The position numbers and the translations under genes were made by a program. A stretch of DNA of 64,000 bases from Parasphingorhabdus cellanae (GTDB taxonomy: Bacteria > Pseudomonadota > Alphaproteobacteria > Sphingomonadales > Sphingomonadaceae), in contig NZ_CP071794.1 of NCBI RefSeq assembly GCF_017498565.1, forward strand, positions 310,001-374,000, in the 5' to 3' direction. This document shows, piece after piece, positions 1 to 9,271 of the stretch. Numbering within the stretch: the first letter of the stretch is position 1; each line of letters begins with the position of its first letter. The notes below the pieces were generated by a model. That model worked only from the letters and a program-made list of their open reading frames with translations. It did no database searches and was not told the origin of the DNA.

Positions 1-1251
1 CATGCCGGCCAGAACATCGCCGGTTCCAGCTGTAGAAAGCCAGCTTGACGATAAGGATGCCAGAGACACCGCGCCTTCAGGATCGGCAATCACGCTGTCA
101 CTACCTTTGTGAACAACAATAGCACCGCTATTGGCAGCCAGTTTTCTTGTAAGGTCGATTTTCGACCCTTTGTCGTTTCCGAATATTGCCGCGAACTCAC
201 CAGTATGCGGTGTCATGATGACCGGCGATGATCGGTCTTTCAGACGGCTGAGACCCGTATTGCTCAAAAGAATCAAAGCATCGGCATCCAGCAAAACCGG
301 CTTTTCGATATCCAAAGCTAAATCCAGCAGCTTTTCTGCATGACTGTCCCGGCCCAACCCTGGGCCGATGACAATGATCGCGATTCTGTCATCGGATAAT
401 TGCTCTTGCAGTTGAACCCCATTCTCGTGAGGCTCGACAACGATACTATGACTAGGTGAGGAGACGCCGGTTCCAGCGAAAACCTTAACATAGCCAGCAC
501 CTGATCGCTGTGCCGCCAAGCCGGTCAGTTTCGCTGCTCCCTGCATGCGGCCAGCAACAACAGCGACGAGTCCCCTGGTATATTTATGGTCGCCTGTCTT
601 AGGCGCTTTCACTGTCGGCCGGGCCAGTAACTGGACGGCTGAAGCTGCATCAACGCCTATGTCTACCCCGACCAGATCACCCGCAAGTCCGCATGCTGGT
701 GCAAGATAATGGGCAGGTTTGAAGGCTCCCAGCGCGATGGTCAGGTCATATCGGGACACCGGATTGAATGTCACGCCTGTATCGGTTTCAATACCGCTAG
801 GTAGATCAACCGCCACCCGTCGCCCTGCCCTGTCGAACAGGCGTTGGTGGTGGCCCAACAAGGCACCGGATACCGGTCGGGTCAGTCCGGTTCCAAATAG
901 GCAATCGACAAATTGCGTCGCTGGTCGGGCATCATCCAGTGCATATGTTTGTCCCTGCCAGAGGGATTTCGCATTTTTCGCGGCATCCGTCGCGGGTTCA
1001 CCGCTCGCCGCAATGGCAACGTCTGCCCCTTTTTCCAAAAGCGCTTGGGCAATAACATATCCGTCACCGCCATTATTGCCGGGACCGCAGAGCACCATCG
1101 TCGGGCAATGGGGCGCCGCCCGCCAGATATAGTCAGCAGCGCCCGTGCCGGCCCTGTGCATCAGCTCAATTACTGATGCTCCGCTATCTATGAGTTGCTT
1201 TTCGGCAGCCTGCATCTCGGCAGCGGTCAGGATATGCCCATGATTGAGCAT
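1..1251 (-). CDS. nnr: Bifunctional NAD(P)H-hydrate epimerase / ADP-dependent NAD(P)H-hydrate dehydratase, 3' end outside window
   Basis: Repairs damaged (hydrated) NADH and NADPH in the cytosol. My reverse-strand reading stays open for 417 codons from an ATG at 1251 to the window edge. The N-terminal half is the YjeF_N epimerase domain, with GPGNNGGDGYVIA at about residues 56-68. The C-terminal half is the ribokinase-like dehydratase domain, with VVHKGSD and the STAGTGDVLAGM phosphate/ATP motif right at the window edge. The last part of the dehydratase domain lies beyond base 1. It is followed upstream (in transcription terms) by nothing overlapping; the next gene on this strand ends at 1259. 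The family assignment is clear; only the truncation by the window limits it. Confidence 0.93.
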   Translation of the reverse strand, partial: MLNHGHILTAAEMQAAEKQLIDSGASVIELMHRAGTGAADYIWRAAPHCPTMVLCGPGNNGGDGYVIAQALLEKGADVAIAASGEPATDAAKNAKSLWQGQTYALDDARPATQFVDCLFGTGLTRPVSGALLGHHQRLFDRAGRRVAVDLPSGIETDTGVTFNPVSRYDLTIALGAFKPAHYLAPACGLAGDLVGVDIGVDAASAVQLLARPTVKAPKTGDHKYTRGLVAVVAGRMQGAAKLTGLAAQRSGAGYVKVFAGTGVSSPSHSIVVEPHENGVQLQEQLSDDRIAIIVIGPGLGRDSHAEKLLDLALDIEKPVLLDADALILLSNTGLSRLKDRSSPVIMTPHTGEFAAIFGNDKGSKIDLTRKLAANSGAIVVHKGSDSVIADPEGAVSLASLSSSWLSTAGTGDVLAGM

Positions 1252-1258
1252 AGCGCGC

Positions 1259-1699
1259 CTAGCTACCCGCTTGTGGTGCCGGTTCGTCCGCTTGATTGGC
1301 GGTATCTGCCGTGTCCGATGTCTTCATGCGCGCCGACATGAGATATTTGTCAGGCCCAACGCTCACCAATATCTGTTCATCATTGACGATCTCTATCCTG
1401 GCCTTTTCTGATCCATCAGCGGCTTCCAGCCCGCGACCGTCGGTGAGAACATTGAACCGGCGAAAGCCGCCGTCTGGATGCCGGACAATCAGGGTCGCGC
1501 CATTTTCAGCAGACAAGACTTCGGTCTGACATCCTCTGGAAAAAACATCTTTGCCATCGAGCGCACATTCGATCCTGCCGTCATCGGCGGCTTGAGCCGC
1601 TGCACTATCTTCTGCTTCGGCCAGAATATCATTATCCGGCTTCCCGCATGCTGTAACCAGCAAGACAAGCGCAAAACTGCTAAATATCCGCGTAGACAT
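1259..1699 (-). CDS. Small putative lipoprotein, function unknown
   Basis: A 146-residue protein starting MSTRIFSSF with a hydrophobic signal and a lipobox (LVTAC, Cys at about residue 18), so probably a membrane-anchored lipoprotein. The mature part is acidic and polar, with two further Cys around residues 45-57, and ends in a low-complexity tail rich in Ala, Asp and Glu. I do not recognise a domain. The ATG at 1699 lies inside the end of ilvD (20-base overlap), which suggests translational coupling. A longer reading from 1795 exists but would bury the signal peptide inside a charged leader, so I prefer 1699. Confidence 0.7.
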   Translation of the reverse strand: MSTRIFSSFALVLLVTACGKPDNDILAEAEDSAAAQAADDGRIECALDGKDVFSRGCQTEVLSAENGATLIVRHPDGGFRRFNVLTDGRGLEAADGSEKARIEIVNDEQILVSVGPDKYLMSARMKTSDTADTANQADEPAPQAGS

Positions 1700-3401
1700 G
1701 TTTTTCCGCTTTCGCTCCGGGATGGGTAACCGCTCCCTTATAGGCGGGACCAACATTCTGGGCATAGCGCCATAATGCACCTGACCCATAATCATTCACA
1801 TGGGGCGTATAGCGTGAGCGGCGCTCTTCCAGGGTTTTTGCATCAACTTCGAGATCGATTGTGCCCGCCTCCGCATCGATGTTGATGATGTCACCTTCTT
1901 CTACCAAACCGATTGGCCCGCCATCTGCTGCTTCTGGCCCAACATGGCCGATACAGAAGCCCCGCGTAGCCCCTGAAAAACGGCCATCAGTAATTAGGGC
2001 AACTTTTTCGCCCATGCCCTGACCATAGAGCGCTGCGGTGGTGGCCAGCATTTCGCGCATACCCGGGCCACCTTTCGGCCCTTCGTTGCGGATGATGATG
2101 ACCGAGCCTTCCTTTATCATGCGCTTTTCAACCGCGTCAAAGGCATCTTCTTCACATTCGAATATCTGTGCGGGACCGCGAAATTGCAGGCGCGCCATCC
2201 CGGCGACCTTCACGATGGCTCCTTCCGGTGCCAACGATCCCTTCAGCCCGACAACACCGCCGGTTTCCGTAATCGCATTCTTAACATCATATATGACCTT
2301 CTGGTCGCTATTCCATGTAATTTCTTCGATATTTTCGCCCAGTGTTTTACCGGTTACCGTGATGCAATCGCCGTTAAGCAGATCATTATCCATCATGGTT
2401 TTCATCAGCATATAGACACCGCCAGCGTTGTGCATGTCTCTCGCAACATATTTGCCGCCGGGTTTCAAATCCGCCAGATAAGGTGTTGATTTAAAGGCTT
2501 CTGCCACATCGAACAGATCGAAATCGATACCCGCTTCACTGGCCATGGCTGGCAAATGGAGCGCCGCATTGGTTGAACCGCCGGTGGCGGCAACGATACG
2601 GGCGGCGTTCACAAAGGCCTCTCTGGTGCAGATATCGCGTGGACGCAGGTTGCGTTCGATCAGGTCCATAACCTGACGTCCTGCCGCCACCGCCATGTCA
2701 TCGCGGCTTTCATAAGGGGCCGGGGCCATATTGCTGTTGGGTAGTGACAATCCGATCGCCTCAGCTACGCAGGCCATGGTGTTGGCGGTAAACTGACCAC
2801 CACAGGCGCCATGACCAGGGCATGCCACTTTTTCCAGTTCAATCAGCTCCTGCAGTGGGCAATTGCCTGCGCTATGCTGACCAACCGCTTCGAAAACATC
2901 TACAACCGTAACGTCCTCATCGTGGAAACGACCCGGTAATATCGAGCCGCCATAGACGAATATCGACGGTACATTGAGCCGCAGCATCGCCATCATCATA
3001 CCTGGCAGACTTTTATCACAACCGGCATAGGCAACGACGGCGTCATAACAATGGCCGCGGACACTGACTTCGACCGAGTCAGCAATCACTTCGCGGGAAA
3101 CCAAAGAAGACTTCATCCCTTGATGTCCCATGGCGATACCATCGGTCACGGTGATCGTGTTGAACCGGCGCGGTGTGCCGCCAGCTTCGATGACGCCCTG
3201 ACGCGCCATATCCGCCTGAGCATCCAGCAAAGTGTTGCACGGCGCGCTGTCATTGCCCGCCGACGCAATACCAACAAAGGGCTTCGCAATATCTTCTTCG
3301 GTCATGCCCATGGCATAATAATAGCTGCGCTGTGGCGCACGCTCTGGGCCGACACTGACATGACGGCTAGGAAGATTGGATTTGTCGAACGTCCGGGTCA
3401 T
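1680..3401 (-). CDS. ilvD: Dihydroxy-acid dehydratase
   Basis: Third enzyme of branched-chain amino acid synthesis; dehydrates 2,3-dihydroxy-isovalerate and -3-methylvalerate to the 2-keto acids in the cytosol. The 573-residue length is typical. Three cysteines fit the Fe-S ligands of the family: Cys55 in [11 protein letters not shown], Cys128 in AGCDKSLPG and Cys200 in GHGACGGQF. The C-terminal KGGPGMREM and GRFSGATRG blocks are also standard. It is expressed on the minus strand, with the small lipoprotein gene overlapping its 3' end. Confidence 0.97.
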   Translation of the reverse strand: MTRTFDKSNLPSRHVSVGPERAPQRSYYYAMGMTEEDIAKPFVGIASAGNDSAPCNTLLDAQADMARQGVIEAGGTPRRFNTITVTDGIAMGHQGMKSSLVSREVIADSVEVSVRGHCYDAVVAYAGCDKSLPGMMMAMLRLNVPSIFVYGGSILPGRFHDEDVTVVDVFEAVGQHSAGNCPLQELIELEKVACPGHGACGGQFTANTMACVAEAIGLSLPNSNMAPAPYESRDDMAVAAGRQVMDLIERNLRPRDICTREAFVNAARIVAATGGSTNAALHLPAMASEAGIDFDLFDVAEAFKSTPYLADLKPGGKYVARDMHNAGGVYMLMKTMMDNDLLNGDCITVTGKTLGENIEEITWNSDQKVIYDVKNAITETGGVVGLKGSLAPEGAIVKVAGMARLQFRGPAQIFECEEDAFDAVEKRMIKEGSVIIIRNEGPKGGPGMREMLATTAALYGQGMGEKVALITDGRFSGATRGFCIGHVGPEAADGGPIGLVEEGDIINIDAEAGTIDLEVDAKTLEERRSRYTPHVNDYGSGALWRYAQNVGPAYKGAVTHPGAKAEKHVYADI

Positions 3402-3459
3402 CTTATTGTCCTAAAAAGGCTGTGTCTGATCGCGGCTCGTCTATCCAGAATAAAGGCGC

Positions 3460-4185
3460 TCACGCAAGCCCTGTTCGCATTTTATCGCACGTTCGTAACA
3501 ATATTTCGGCAAAACGCCGCTGTCCGGTTTCTTCTGAAACCATATCCTGGCGAATTTCTATTTCCGTATAGGGCTTTCCGATATCTTCGGCCTGTCGTTT
3601 CATAGTCGCGTGGAGGTCTTTGCCAGAATAGGGCTGTTGGTCACCGACAACCAATTCTTCCTGTTCCAAAAGCTGAATGGCCAGACGCGATGCAACGTCA
3701 TACTCGTTATATAGAACGCCGACCTGCCAGGGCCGGACATCAGCATGATCGGTGCGCAGTTTTGGCGTAAAACTATGCAGAAACAAGGTCAAAACGGGGT
3801 CGAGATCGCGGATCAGAGCCGCAACCCGGTCATGATAAGGGTGAAAAAATCGATCGAGACGCGCGGCTTTCTCCGATTGGTCGATTATATTTCCGGGAAT
3901 TTCAACGCCGTCGCTATGTTTTGGAACCACGCCGTCCTCGTCAGGATAACGGTTAAGGTCCACAACAAGACGCGATACTGTGCCCAAAATGCTGAGATAA
4001 CCCGGCGATTCCGCCATATATCGCGCGATATTCGCAACACCGATATCATAAGCGATATGGTCTTCAAGAAGCGCCGGATCGATGCCAAGATCAATATCGG
4101 GTGGAACGTGATTGGAAGCATGATCAACGACCACCAGAATACCCCGTTCTTGCGGCATTCCAAAGATCTCATAGGGTTCCGTCAT
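3460..4185 (-). CDS. N-formylglutamate amidohydrolase family protein
   Basis: A 241-residue FGase-family hydrolase. Members cleave N-formylglutamate or related N-acyl amino acids using a metal-bound water. Recognisable blocks are VVVDHASNHVP near the N-terminus, the VSRLVVDLNRYPD strand, and LFLHSFTP. I chose the ATG at 4185 because its A overlaps the TGA of ispE (ATGA) and because GGAGG lies just upstream; an upstream start at 4209 has no such support. No hut genes are nearby, so the true substrate is open. The coupling to ispE is probably only transcriptional. Confidence 0.85.
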   Translation of the reverse strand: MTEPYEIFGMPQERGILVVVDHASNHVPPDIDLGIDPALLEDHIAYDIGVANIARYMAESPGYLSILGTVSRLVVDLNRYPDEDGVVPKHSDGVEIPGNIIDQSEKAARLDRFFHPYHDRVAALIRDLDPVLTLFLHSFTPKLRTDHADVRPWQVGVLYNEYDVASRLAIQLLEQEELVVGDQQPYSGKDLHATMKRQAEDIGKPYTEIEIRQDMVSEETGQRRFAEILLRTCDKMRTGLA

Positions 4186-5036
4186 CTCAATCCTCCCACC
4201 ATAGTCCAAACATTGGGCAATGTTTCAACGATGCGTTTTTCAGCCGCATGGGATAGCTGTTCAGTTTCATAAATTCCGAAACAGGTGGCACCTGATCCTG
4301 ACATTCTGGCGATAACCGAATCCGTTTTATTCAGTTCGGACAGCAGATCCCCTATGACTGGTGCCAGAATTTGTGCCGGCTTTTGCAAGTCATTGCGACC
4401 AGCCATGGCGGCAAGAAGCGGATCGCTACCTTCGAGGCCGCCATGATCAACGCCATCCCAATCCCGAAACACAGCAGCCGTAGACACCGGAACCAAAGGA
4501 TTCACCAACAAAACATGGTGGCCCGACAATTTGCCATTTTCTATTGGCATAAGGTCCTGCCCTATGCCCGCACCGTGGCAAGTTTGATTGATCACACAAG
4601 CCGGGACGTCTGCACCCAAAGGTTCTGAAAGCTTTGCTAATGACTCTAACGACAGCTCGGTGTTCCAAAACCGGTTCAATAACCGCAAGGTTGCTGCAGC
4701 GTCAGCCGAACCGCCGCCGATTCCCGATGCCACAGGAAGGCGCTTGTCGAGAGTGATTTTCGCGCCTGCATCAATGTTAGCATGCAACGCGAGCAGACGG
4801 GCAGCATCCAACACCAAATTATCGCTATTGCTCAAACCGTCAGAAAACTGGCCTTCGACTGACAGTTCAATGTTGGTTCCAGCGATAACGGATAAATGAT
4901 CACCGCAATCCAGAAACGCGAATATCGTCTCAATATCATGATAGCCGTCCGGCAACCGTCGCCGCACATGCAATGCGAGATTTATCTTCGCGCAGGCAAT
5001 TTCGCTGTCATCGATAGTAGGGTTTTCTGCCGTCAT
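4182..5036 (-). CDS. ispE: 4-diphosphocytidyl-2-C-methyl-D-erythritol kinase
   Basis: ATP-dependent kinase of the non-mevalonate (MEP) isoprenoid pathway, a GHMP-family enzyme. The N-terminal CAKINLALHV block carries the family lysine, the GHMP phosphate loop reads LPVASGIGGGSADAAA, and a C-terminal MSGSGATCFGIY motif closes the ATP site. The length of 284 residues is normal. It starts at 5036, sharing bases with the stop of the upstream TPR gene, and ends in an ATGA overlap with the amidohydrolase, so the three genes form one minus-strand transcription unit. Confidence 0.96.
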   Translation of the reverse strand: MTAENPTIDDSEIACAKINLALHVRRRLPDGYHDIETIFAFLDCGDHLSVIAGTNIELSVEGQFSDGLSNSDNLVLDAARLLALHANIDAGAKITLDKRLPVASGIGGGSADAAATLRLLNRFWNTELSLESLAKLSEPLGADVPACVINQTCHGAGIGQDLMPIENGKLSGHHVLLVNPLVPVSTAAVFRDWDGVDHGGLEGSDPLLAAMAGRNDLQKPAQILAPVIGDLLSELNKTDSVIARMSGSGATCFGIYETEQLSHAAEKRIVETLPNVWTMVGGLR

Positions 5037-6721
5037 TAGGGAGAAACAAGGTCGGCTTGTAGTCCCAGATCAATTTTGGCGGCCAGCCGCTGCATATCTT
5101 CGGCATCGGCGAATAACTTGGCCGATTTCCAGGCGTATCGCGCTTCATATTTACGCCCAACCGTCCAATAGGCATCGCCAAGATGCTCGTTAATCGTCGG
5201 ATCTTGCGGTTCACCATCACGCGCCAGCTCCAGATAGCTAACAGCTTTCTCGTGCTGGCCGGTAATGAAATAGGCCCATCCCAATGAGTCCGTAATCGCC
5301 GGAGAAGACGATCTCAATTTATGGGCTTTTCGAATGGAATCTATCGCGGAAGCTGTATTCTCCCGGCGCTCCAATTGTGCGTAGCCTAAATAGTTTAATA
5401 TGCTGGCGGAATTGGGCAGCAATATATTTGCTTTCTTCAACGATTCCAAGCCTGCAGGCCAAAGCCCGGCCTGTTCCTGTGCGCTACCAAGTGACAACCA
5501 ATAGCTGGCCAGTAATGCGTCTGGCGCATCGCGCTTTTCGGCCAAATCAATGGCCTTTGCAAAAGCACCGGCAGCAGCTTTGTGATCACCGCTCATCTGC
5601 AGCAATTGCCCCATTAAAACCTGTAACTCCGGCGCAGCGGGATCCCGAGCAATCAATTCGTTCAATCTTGTCTGGCCGCCAACATAGTTTTGGTCATCCA
5701 CATAGCTCGCAATCTCTTTGCTGATCGCCAGAAGACCATAAGCACTGTCATATGATATCCTTTTAAACAGGGAGCGGGCAGATGAGTTGTTCAGACTGTC
5801 TCCATGGGCATCACCCAAAACAAGGCGCCCATAGTCACTATCAGGGTAAATTCGTCCGGCTGCCTGCGCGCCAACAAGCGCTAGAAAATAGGCGCGCTGG
5901 GTTTTCAAATCTGATGCTAGCCTTTGAAAAAGAAAACCTAGACCAACTTTGACATTGACCTTTTGAGCCAGTTTTTTGCTACTACCGGACCGAATATCCC
6001 GAAGCATTTTTGTTTCAGGGCCTGTTCTCTCACGCTCCAATAGTTCGACCGCGCGCACTTTATCTCCCTTGGCCAGAAAATGCCGTGCGGCAATGATACG
6101 AACAGGGCCCATTCGCGCTTCATTTTTCTCAACCAACCTGTCGAGCAGAGGCATGACGTCCTCATCATTTCCACGGGCCAAGCCATGGAGAATAAACTGT
6201 TCCAGATGGTAATATGCGGCTGTTTTGTTTTTCTCGGCAGTAGCCAATCCGACTAAAGGATTGCCGCCTGAAGCTTCAGCAAGCCATGCGTTTAGCAATG
6301 GCGATAGAAAAGCAAAATTGCCCAATGCTACCAATTCGTCAGTCGCCGTTGCAGCTGCCTTATAATCTTTGCGTGCGAAGGCATCTGCAAACAGCAGAAG
6401 CGGCATTTCCGCATCAATCTCGCCGCGCAAACCCAGACTGCGAACCGCTTTTACAGCAAGATCAAAATCTCCGGCTTCGACTGCTTTCACATAGGTTTTG
6501 CTAGCTAAAAGCAGGTTATCAGGCTGTTTTTTCAGTGAATCGGCATAGATAGCCGCGGCCACCGCAGGTTGATCAACCGATTCCGCCAACCGTGCCTCAA
6601 CATATTGGTTCAGCCCTTCCGCTCCGTCGCTGCGTTTGGCATGGGCAGTGCCTCCAACCAAGGCTGCAATGAGAAGGCTGAGCGTTGATATCTTACATAT
6701 TGGGGTAATTGGGACCTCCAC
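5036..6721 (-). CDS. Secreted tetratricopeptide-repeat protein
   Basis: A protein of about 561 residues made mostly of TPR helices; clear units include LNYLGYAQLERREN, DSLGWAYFITGQHEKAV and NEHLGDAYWTVGRKYEARYAW near the C-terminus. An N-terminal hydrophobic stretch ending in TAHA before KRSDG looks like a cleaved signal peptide, so it probably acts in the periplasm as a scaffold. The start is uncertain. No ATG lies in the right place, so I place it at tandem GTG codons (6724/6721), which leaves the signal peptide at the N-terminus. These codons lie just inside the end of the ETF-QO gene. An ATG at 6907 would add about 60 residues of unlikely sequence. Confidence 0.75.
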   Translation of the reverse strand: MEVPITPICKISTLSLLIAALVGGTAHAKRSDGAEGLNQYVEARLAESVDQPAVAAAIYADSLKKQPDNLLLASKTYVKAVEAGDFDLAVKAVRSLGLRGEIDAEMPLLLFADAFARKDYKAAATATDELVALGNFAFLSPLLNAWLAEASGGNPLVGLATAEKNKTAAYYHLEQFILHGLARGNDEDVMPLLDRLVEKNEARMGPVRIIAARHFLAKGDKVRAVELLERERTGPETKMLRDIRSGSSKKLAQKVNVKVGLGFLFQRLASDLKTQRAYFLALVGAQAAGRIYPDSDYGRLVLGDAHGDSLNNSSARSLFKRISYDSAYGLLAISKEIASYVDDQNYVGGQTRLNELIARDPAAPELQVLMGQLLQMSGDHKAAAGAFAKAIDLAEKRDAPDALLASYWLSLGSAQEQAGLWPAGLESLKKANILLPNSASILNYLGYAQLERRENTASAIDSIRKAHKLRSSSPAITDSLGWAYFITGQHEKAVSYLELARDGEPQDPTINEHLGDAYWTVGRKYEARYAWKSAKLFADAEDMQRLAAKIDLGLQADLVSP

Positions 6722-8348
6722 CACCTTCCGGTACGACCCAGTTAATATTCTGGTTCGGGTCTTTGATATCACAGGTTTTGCAATGGACGCAATTTTGCGC
6801 ATTGATCTGGAATTTAGGATTGCCCGCATCGTCTTCGACGAACTCATAAACGCCTGCCGGGCAGTAGCGCTGCGACGGACCGGCAAAAACAGGTAGATTG
6901 ACGTCAACTGGAATGGACGCGTCTTTCAGCTGCAAGTGAACCGGCTGATCTTCCTCATGATTGGTATTAGACAGGAAGACTGAAGACAGACGATCAAAGC
7001 TGATAACGCCGTCTGGTTTCGGATATTCGATCGGCGTGCAATGCTCCGCACGCTTCAAGCGGGTATGATCCGGGTGGTGTTTCATTGTGAACGGCATTTT
7101 GATTTTGAAATTCTCCGCCCACATATTGATACCGGCGATTATGGATCCCAGGAAATCGCCATATTTTTCTGCTGCAGGCAGAACATTACGCACAACCCGT
7201 AATTCCTCGCGCACCCAACTATTCTCATAGGCAGTGCCGTAAGCAGTCAATTCATCACTTTCGCGGTCCGCGACAATGGCTTCAAAAGCGGCTTCAGCCG
7301 CCATCATGCCGGTTTTCATGGCCGTATGGGTACCCTTGATCCGCGGGACATTCACAAAGCCAGCAGAGCAACCGATAAGCGCACCGCCGGGGAAGAATAG
7401 TTTTGGCACGGATTGGAAGCCGCCGTCGTTAATGGCCCGCGCGCCATAAGAGATACGTTTGCCGCCTTCCAGTATCTTGCGGATTTCAGGATGCTGCTTC
7501 CACCGCTGCATTTCTTCAAACGGGGACAAATAAGGGTTTTCATAGTTAAGCCACGTCACAAAACCCAAAGCGACTTGATTGTCCGCTTGATGGTATAGAA
7601 ATCCGCCGCCGTTAGACCCTTCACTCAGCGGCCAACCCTGGCTGTGAATGACCCGGCCAGGGACGTGCTTTTCCGGTTCAATATCCCACAATTCTTTTAT
7701 GCCAAGCCCGTAAATCTGCGGTTCGCTATCGGCATCCAGGGCAAATTTTTCCTTCAGAATCTTTGTTAAATGTCCGCGAACACCCTCTGCAAAGAAAGTA
7801 TATTTTGCATGAAGTTCCAATCCAGGCTGATAATCAGGCTTGTGACTGCCGTCGCGGGCCACGCCCATATCACCGGTCGCCACGCCTTTGACGGAACCAT
7901 CGTCATTGTAGAGGATTTCAGCAGCTGCAAAACCTGGGAAAATTTCGATACCCATATTTTCGGCGCGCTCACCAAGCCAGCGACACAGATTCCCAAGCGA
8001 TCCGGTATAGGTTCCCTTATTGTGCATGAACGGCGGGGTCAGAATGTGCGGAATAGAGAATTTCTTTTTCTTGGTCAGAACCCAGTGCTGATTATCCGTG
8101 ACGGGCACAGCAGCCATTGGGCAATCTTCCTCGCGCCAATTGGGCAGCAATTCATCCAGAGCCTTGGGATCGACGACTGCACCGGACAATATGTGAGCGC
8201 CGATCTCTGATCCTTTTTCCAATATGCATACAGAAAGATCTTTGCCCGCTTCATCAGCCATTTGTTTGAACCGGATAGCCGCGCTTAGTCCTGCTGGCCC
8301 ACCGCCAACAATGACCACGTCATAAGGCATAGATTCTCGTTCACTCAT
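6693..8348 (-). CDS. Electron transfer flavoprotein-ubiquinone oxidoreductase
   Basis: Inner-membrane flavoprotein that passes electrons from reduced ETF (from acyl-CoA and other dehydrogenases) to ubiquinone. The 551-residue protein begins with a FAD-binding VVIVGGGPAGLSAA motif and ends with a ferredoxin-like 4Fe-4S cluster motif NCVHCKTCDIKDP near residues 519-531, preceded by RYCPAGVYEF. This is the standard order for the ETF-QO family. It is the first gene of the minus-strand cluster, with 128 bases separating it from the divergent gene at 8477. Confidence 0.96.
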   Translation of the reverse strand: MSERESMPYDVVIVGGGPAGLSAAIRFKQMADEAGKDLSVCILEKGSEIGAHILSGAVVDPKALDELLPNWREEDCPMAAVPVTDNQHWVLTKKKKFSIPHILTPPFMHNKGTYTGSLGNLCRWLGERAENMGIEIFPGFAAAEILYNDDGSVKGVATGDMGVARDGSHKPDYQPGLELHAKYTFFAEGVRGHLTKILKEKFALDADSEPQIYGLGIKELWDIEPEKHVPGRVIHSQGWPLSEGSNGGGFLYHQADNQVALGFVTWLNYENPYLSPFEEMQRWKQHPEIRKILEGGKRISYGARAINDGGFQSVPKLFFPGGALIGCSAGFVNVPRIKGTHTAMKTGMMAAEAAFEAIVADRESDELTAYGTAYENSWVREELRVVRNVLPAAEKYGDFLGSIIAGINMWAENFKIKMPFTMKHHPDHTRLKRAEHCTPIEYPKPDGVISFDRLSSVFLSNTNHEEDQPVHLQLKDASIPVDVNLPVFAGPSQRYCPAGVYEFVEDDAGNPKFQINAQNCVHCKTCDIKDPNQNINWVVPEGGGGPNYPNM

Positions 8349-8476
8349 TGCATAATTCCCGTAATCGTCTTTATATGGTTATCTTACATTCGCCCTGCCG
8401 CAAACGGCAACCTTTTGGACAGAAACATGCTTGCCCGCCAATTGACCAATTCGTCAACTCATGACTCTATGCATAG

Positions 8477-9271
8477 ATGAATTTTTCTGCGTCCGCACAT
8501 CTTGAAAACACGTCTGCCCGGCAGATAAAAAGCCTTCGCGACTGGTGGAGCCTGGCAGGTGTTGACTTGCACTATAATGACAAGCCAGCATCATTATTAG
8601 CAGAAACTAATGGTGCGGTTAGTCTTCCAAAGCCGGAGCCAGTTGAAACAATTGCCCCTACGGAAAGCAAGCCGTCATTCGTACAAGAAACATATCAACC
8701 TAAAAAAATCAGCGAAAACTATCCTGCGGAGCATGATGAATATCTCGCCTGGTTAGCCAATTCGGATAACCTGATTGAGAGCCAATGGTCTAACAATCAT
8801 GTCTTGCCAAGTGGCGTGATTGAGCCTGAAATTATGATCATTGCCGGAATGCCTGACCAAGACGGTTTGGCGCAAAATTCTCTCTTTTCCGAACAGAATT
8901 CGGTTTTGCTAGCCAATATGCTGAGGGCGATTGGGTGCGATTCGCACAAAATCTATTCAGCATCCGTATCATTGGGGCGCTCCTATGATGGCCGGATTGA
9001 TCAAAAATACCATGCGATACTCAAAAACCGTATATTGCATAACATCGAATTAGTTCAGCCAAAGAGGATTATCGTATTTGGCGACACGCCATCCCACCTG
9101 TTTTTCGGGCAGAATTTGCTTACAGCCCGCAAAAATAAACAGTTTGTTAACCACAGTTCATCCAAAATAGAGGCAATCGCGACCTTTCATCCGCGAATTC
9201 TGATCGAAAGACCGGAATTCAAGGCGGAGGCGTGGAAAGATTTGCAATTGCTTACAAGGATCCCAGCGTAG
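8477..9271 (+). CDS. Uracil-DNA-glycosylase-like protein, catalytic motifs degenerate
   Basis: A 264-residue protein whose C-terminal half resembles family 4/5 uracil-DNA glycosylases: IMIIAGMPDQDG in the position of the GE(A/G)PG loop, LLANMLRAIG, the KRIIVFGDTPSH strand, and ATFHPRIL in place of the HPS loop. The cysteines that hold the 4Fe-4S cluster in family 4 are absent, and the first loop is altered, so activity is doubtful. The N-terminal 90 residues are low-complexity and variable. Its stop codon overlaps the start of the lytic transglycosylase, so the two are cotranscribed. Family membership is likely; function is unproven. Confidence 0.65.
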   Translation: MNFSASAHLENTSARQIKSLRDWWSLAGVDLHYNDKPASLLAETNGAVSLPKPEPVETIAPTESKPSFVQETYQPKKISENYPAEHDEYLAWLANSDNLIESQWSNNHVLPSGVIEPEIMIIAGMPDQDGLAQNSLFSEQNSVLLANMLRAIGCDSHKIYSASVSLGRSYDGRIDQKYHAILKNRILHNIELVQPKRIIVFGDTPSHLFFGQNLLTARKNKQFVNHSSSKIEAIATFHPRILIERPEFKAEAWKDLQLLTRIPA

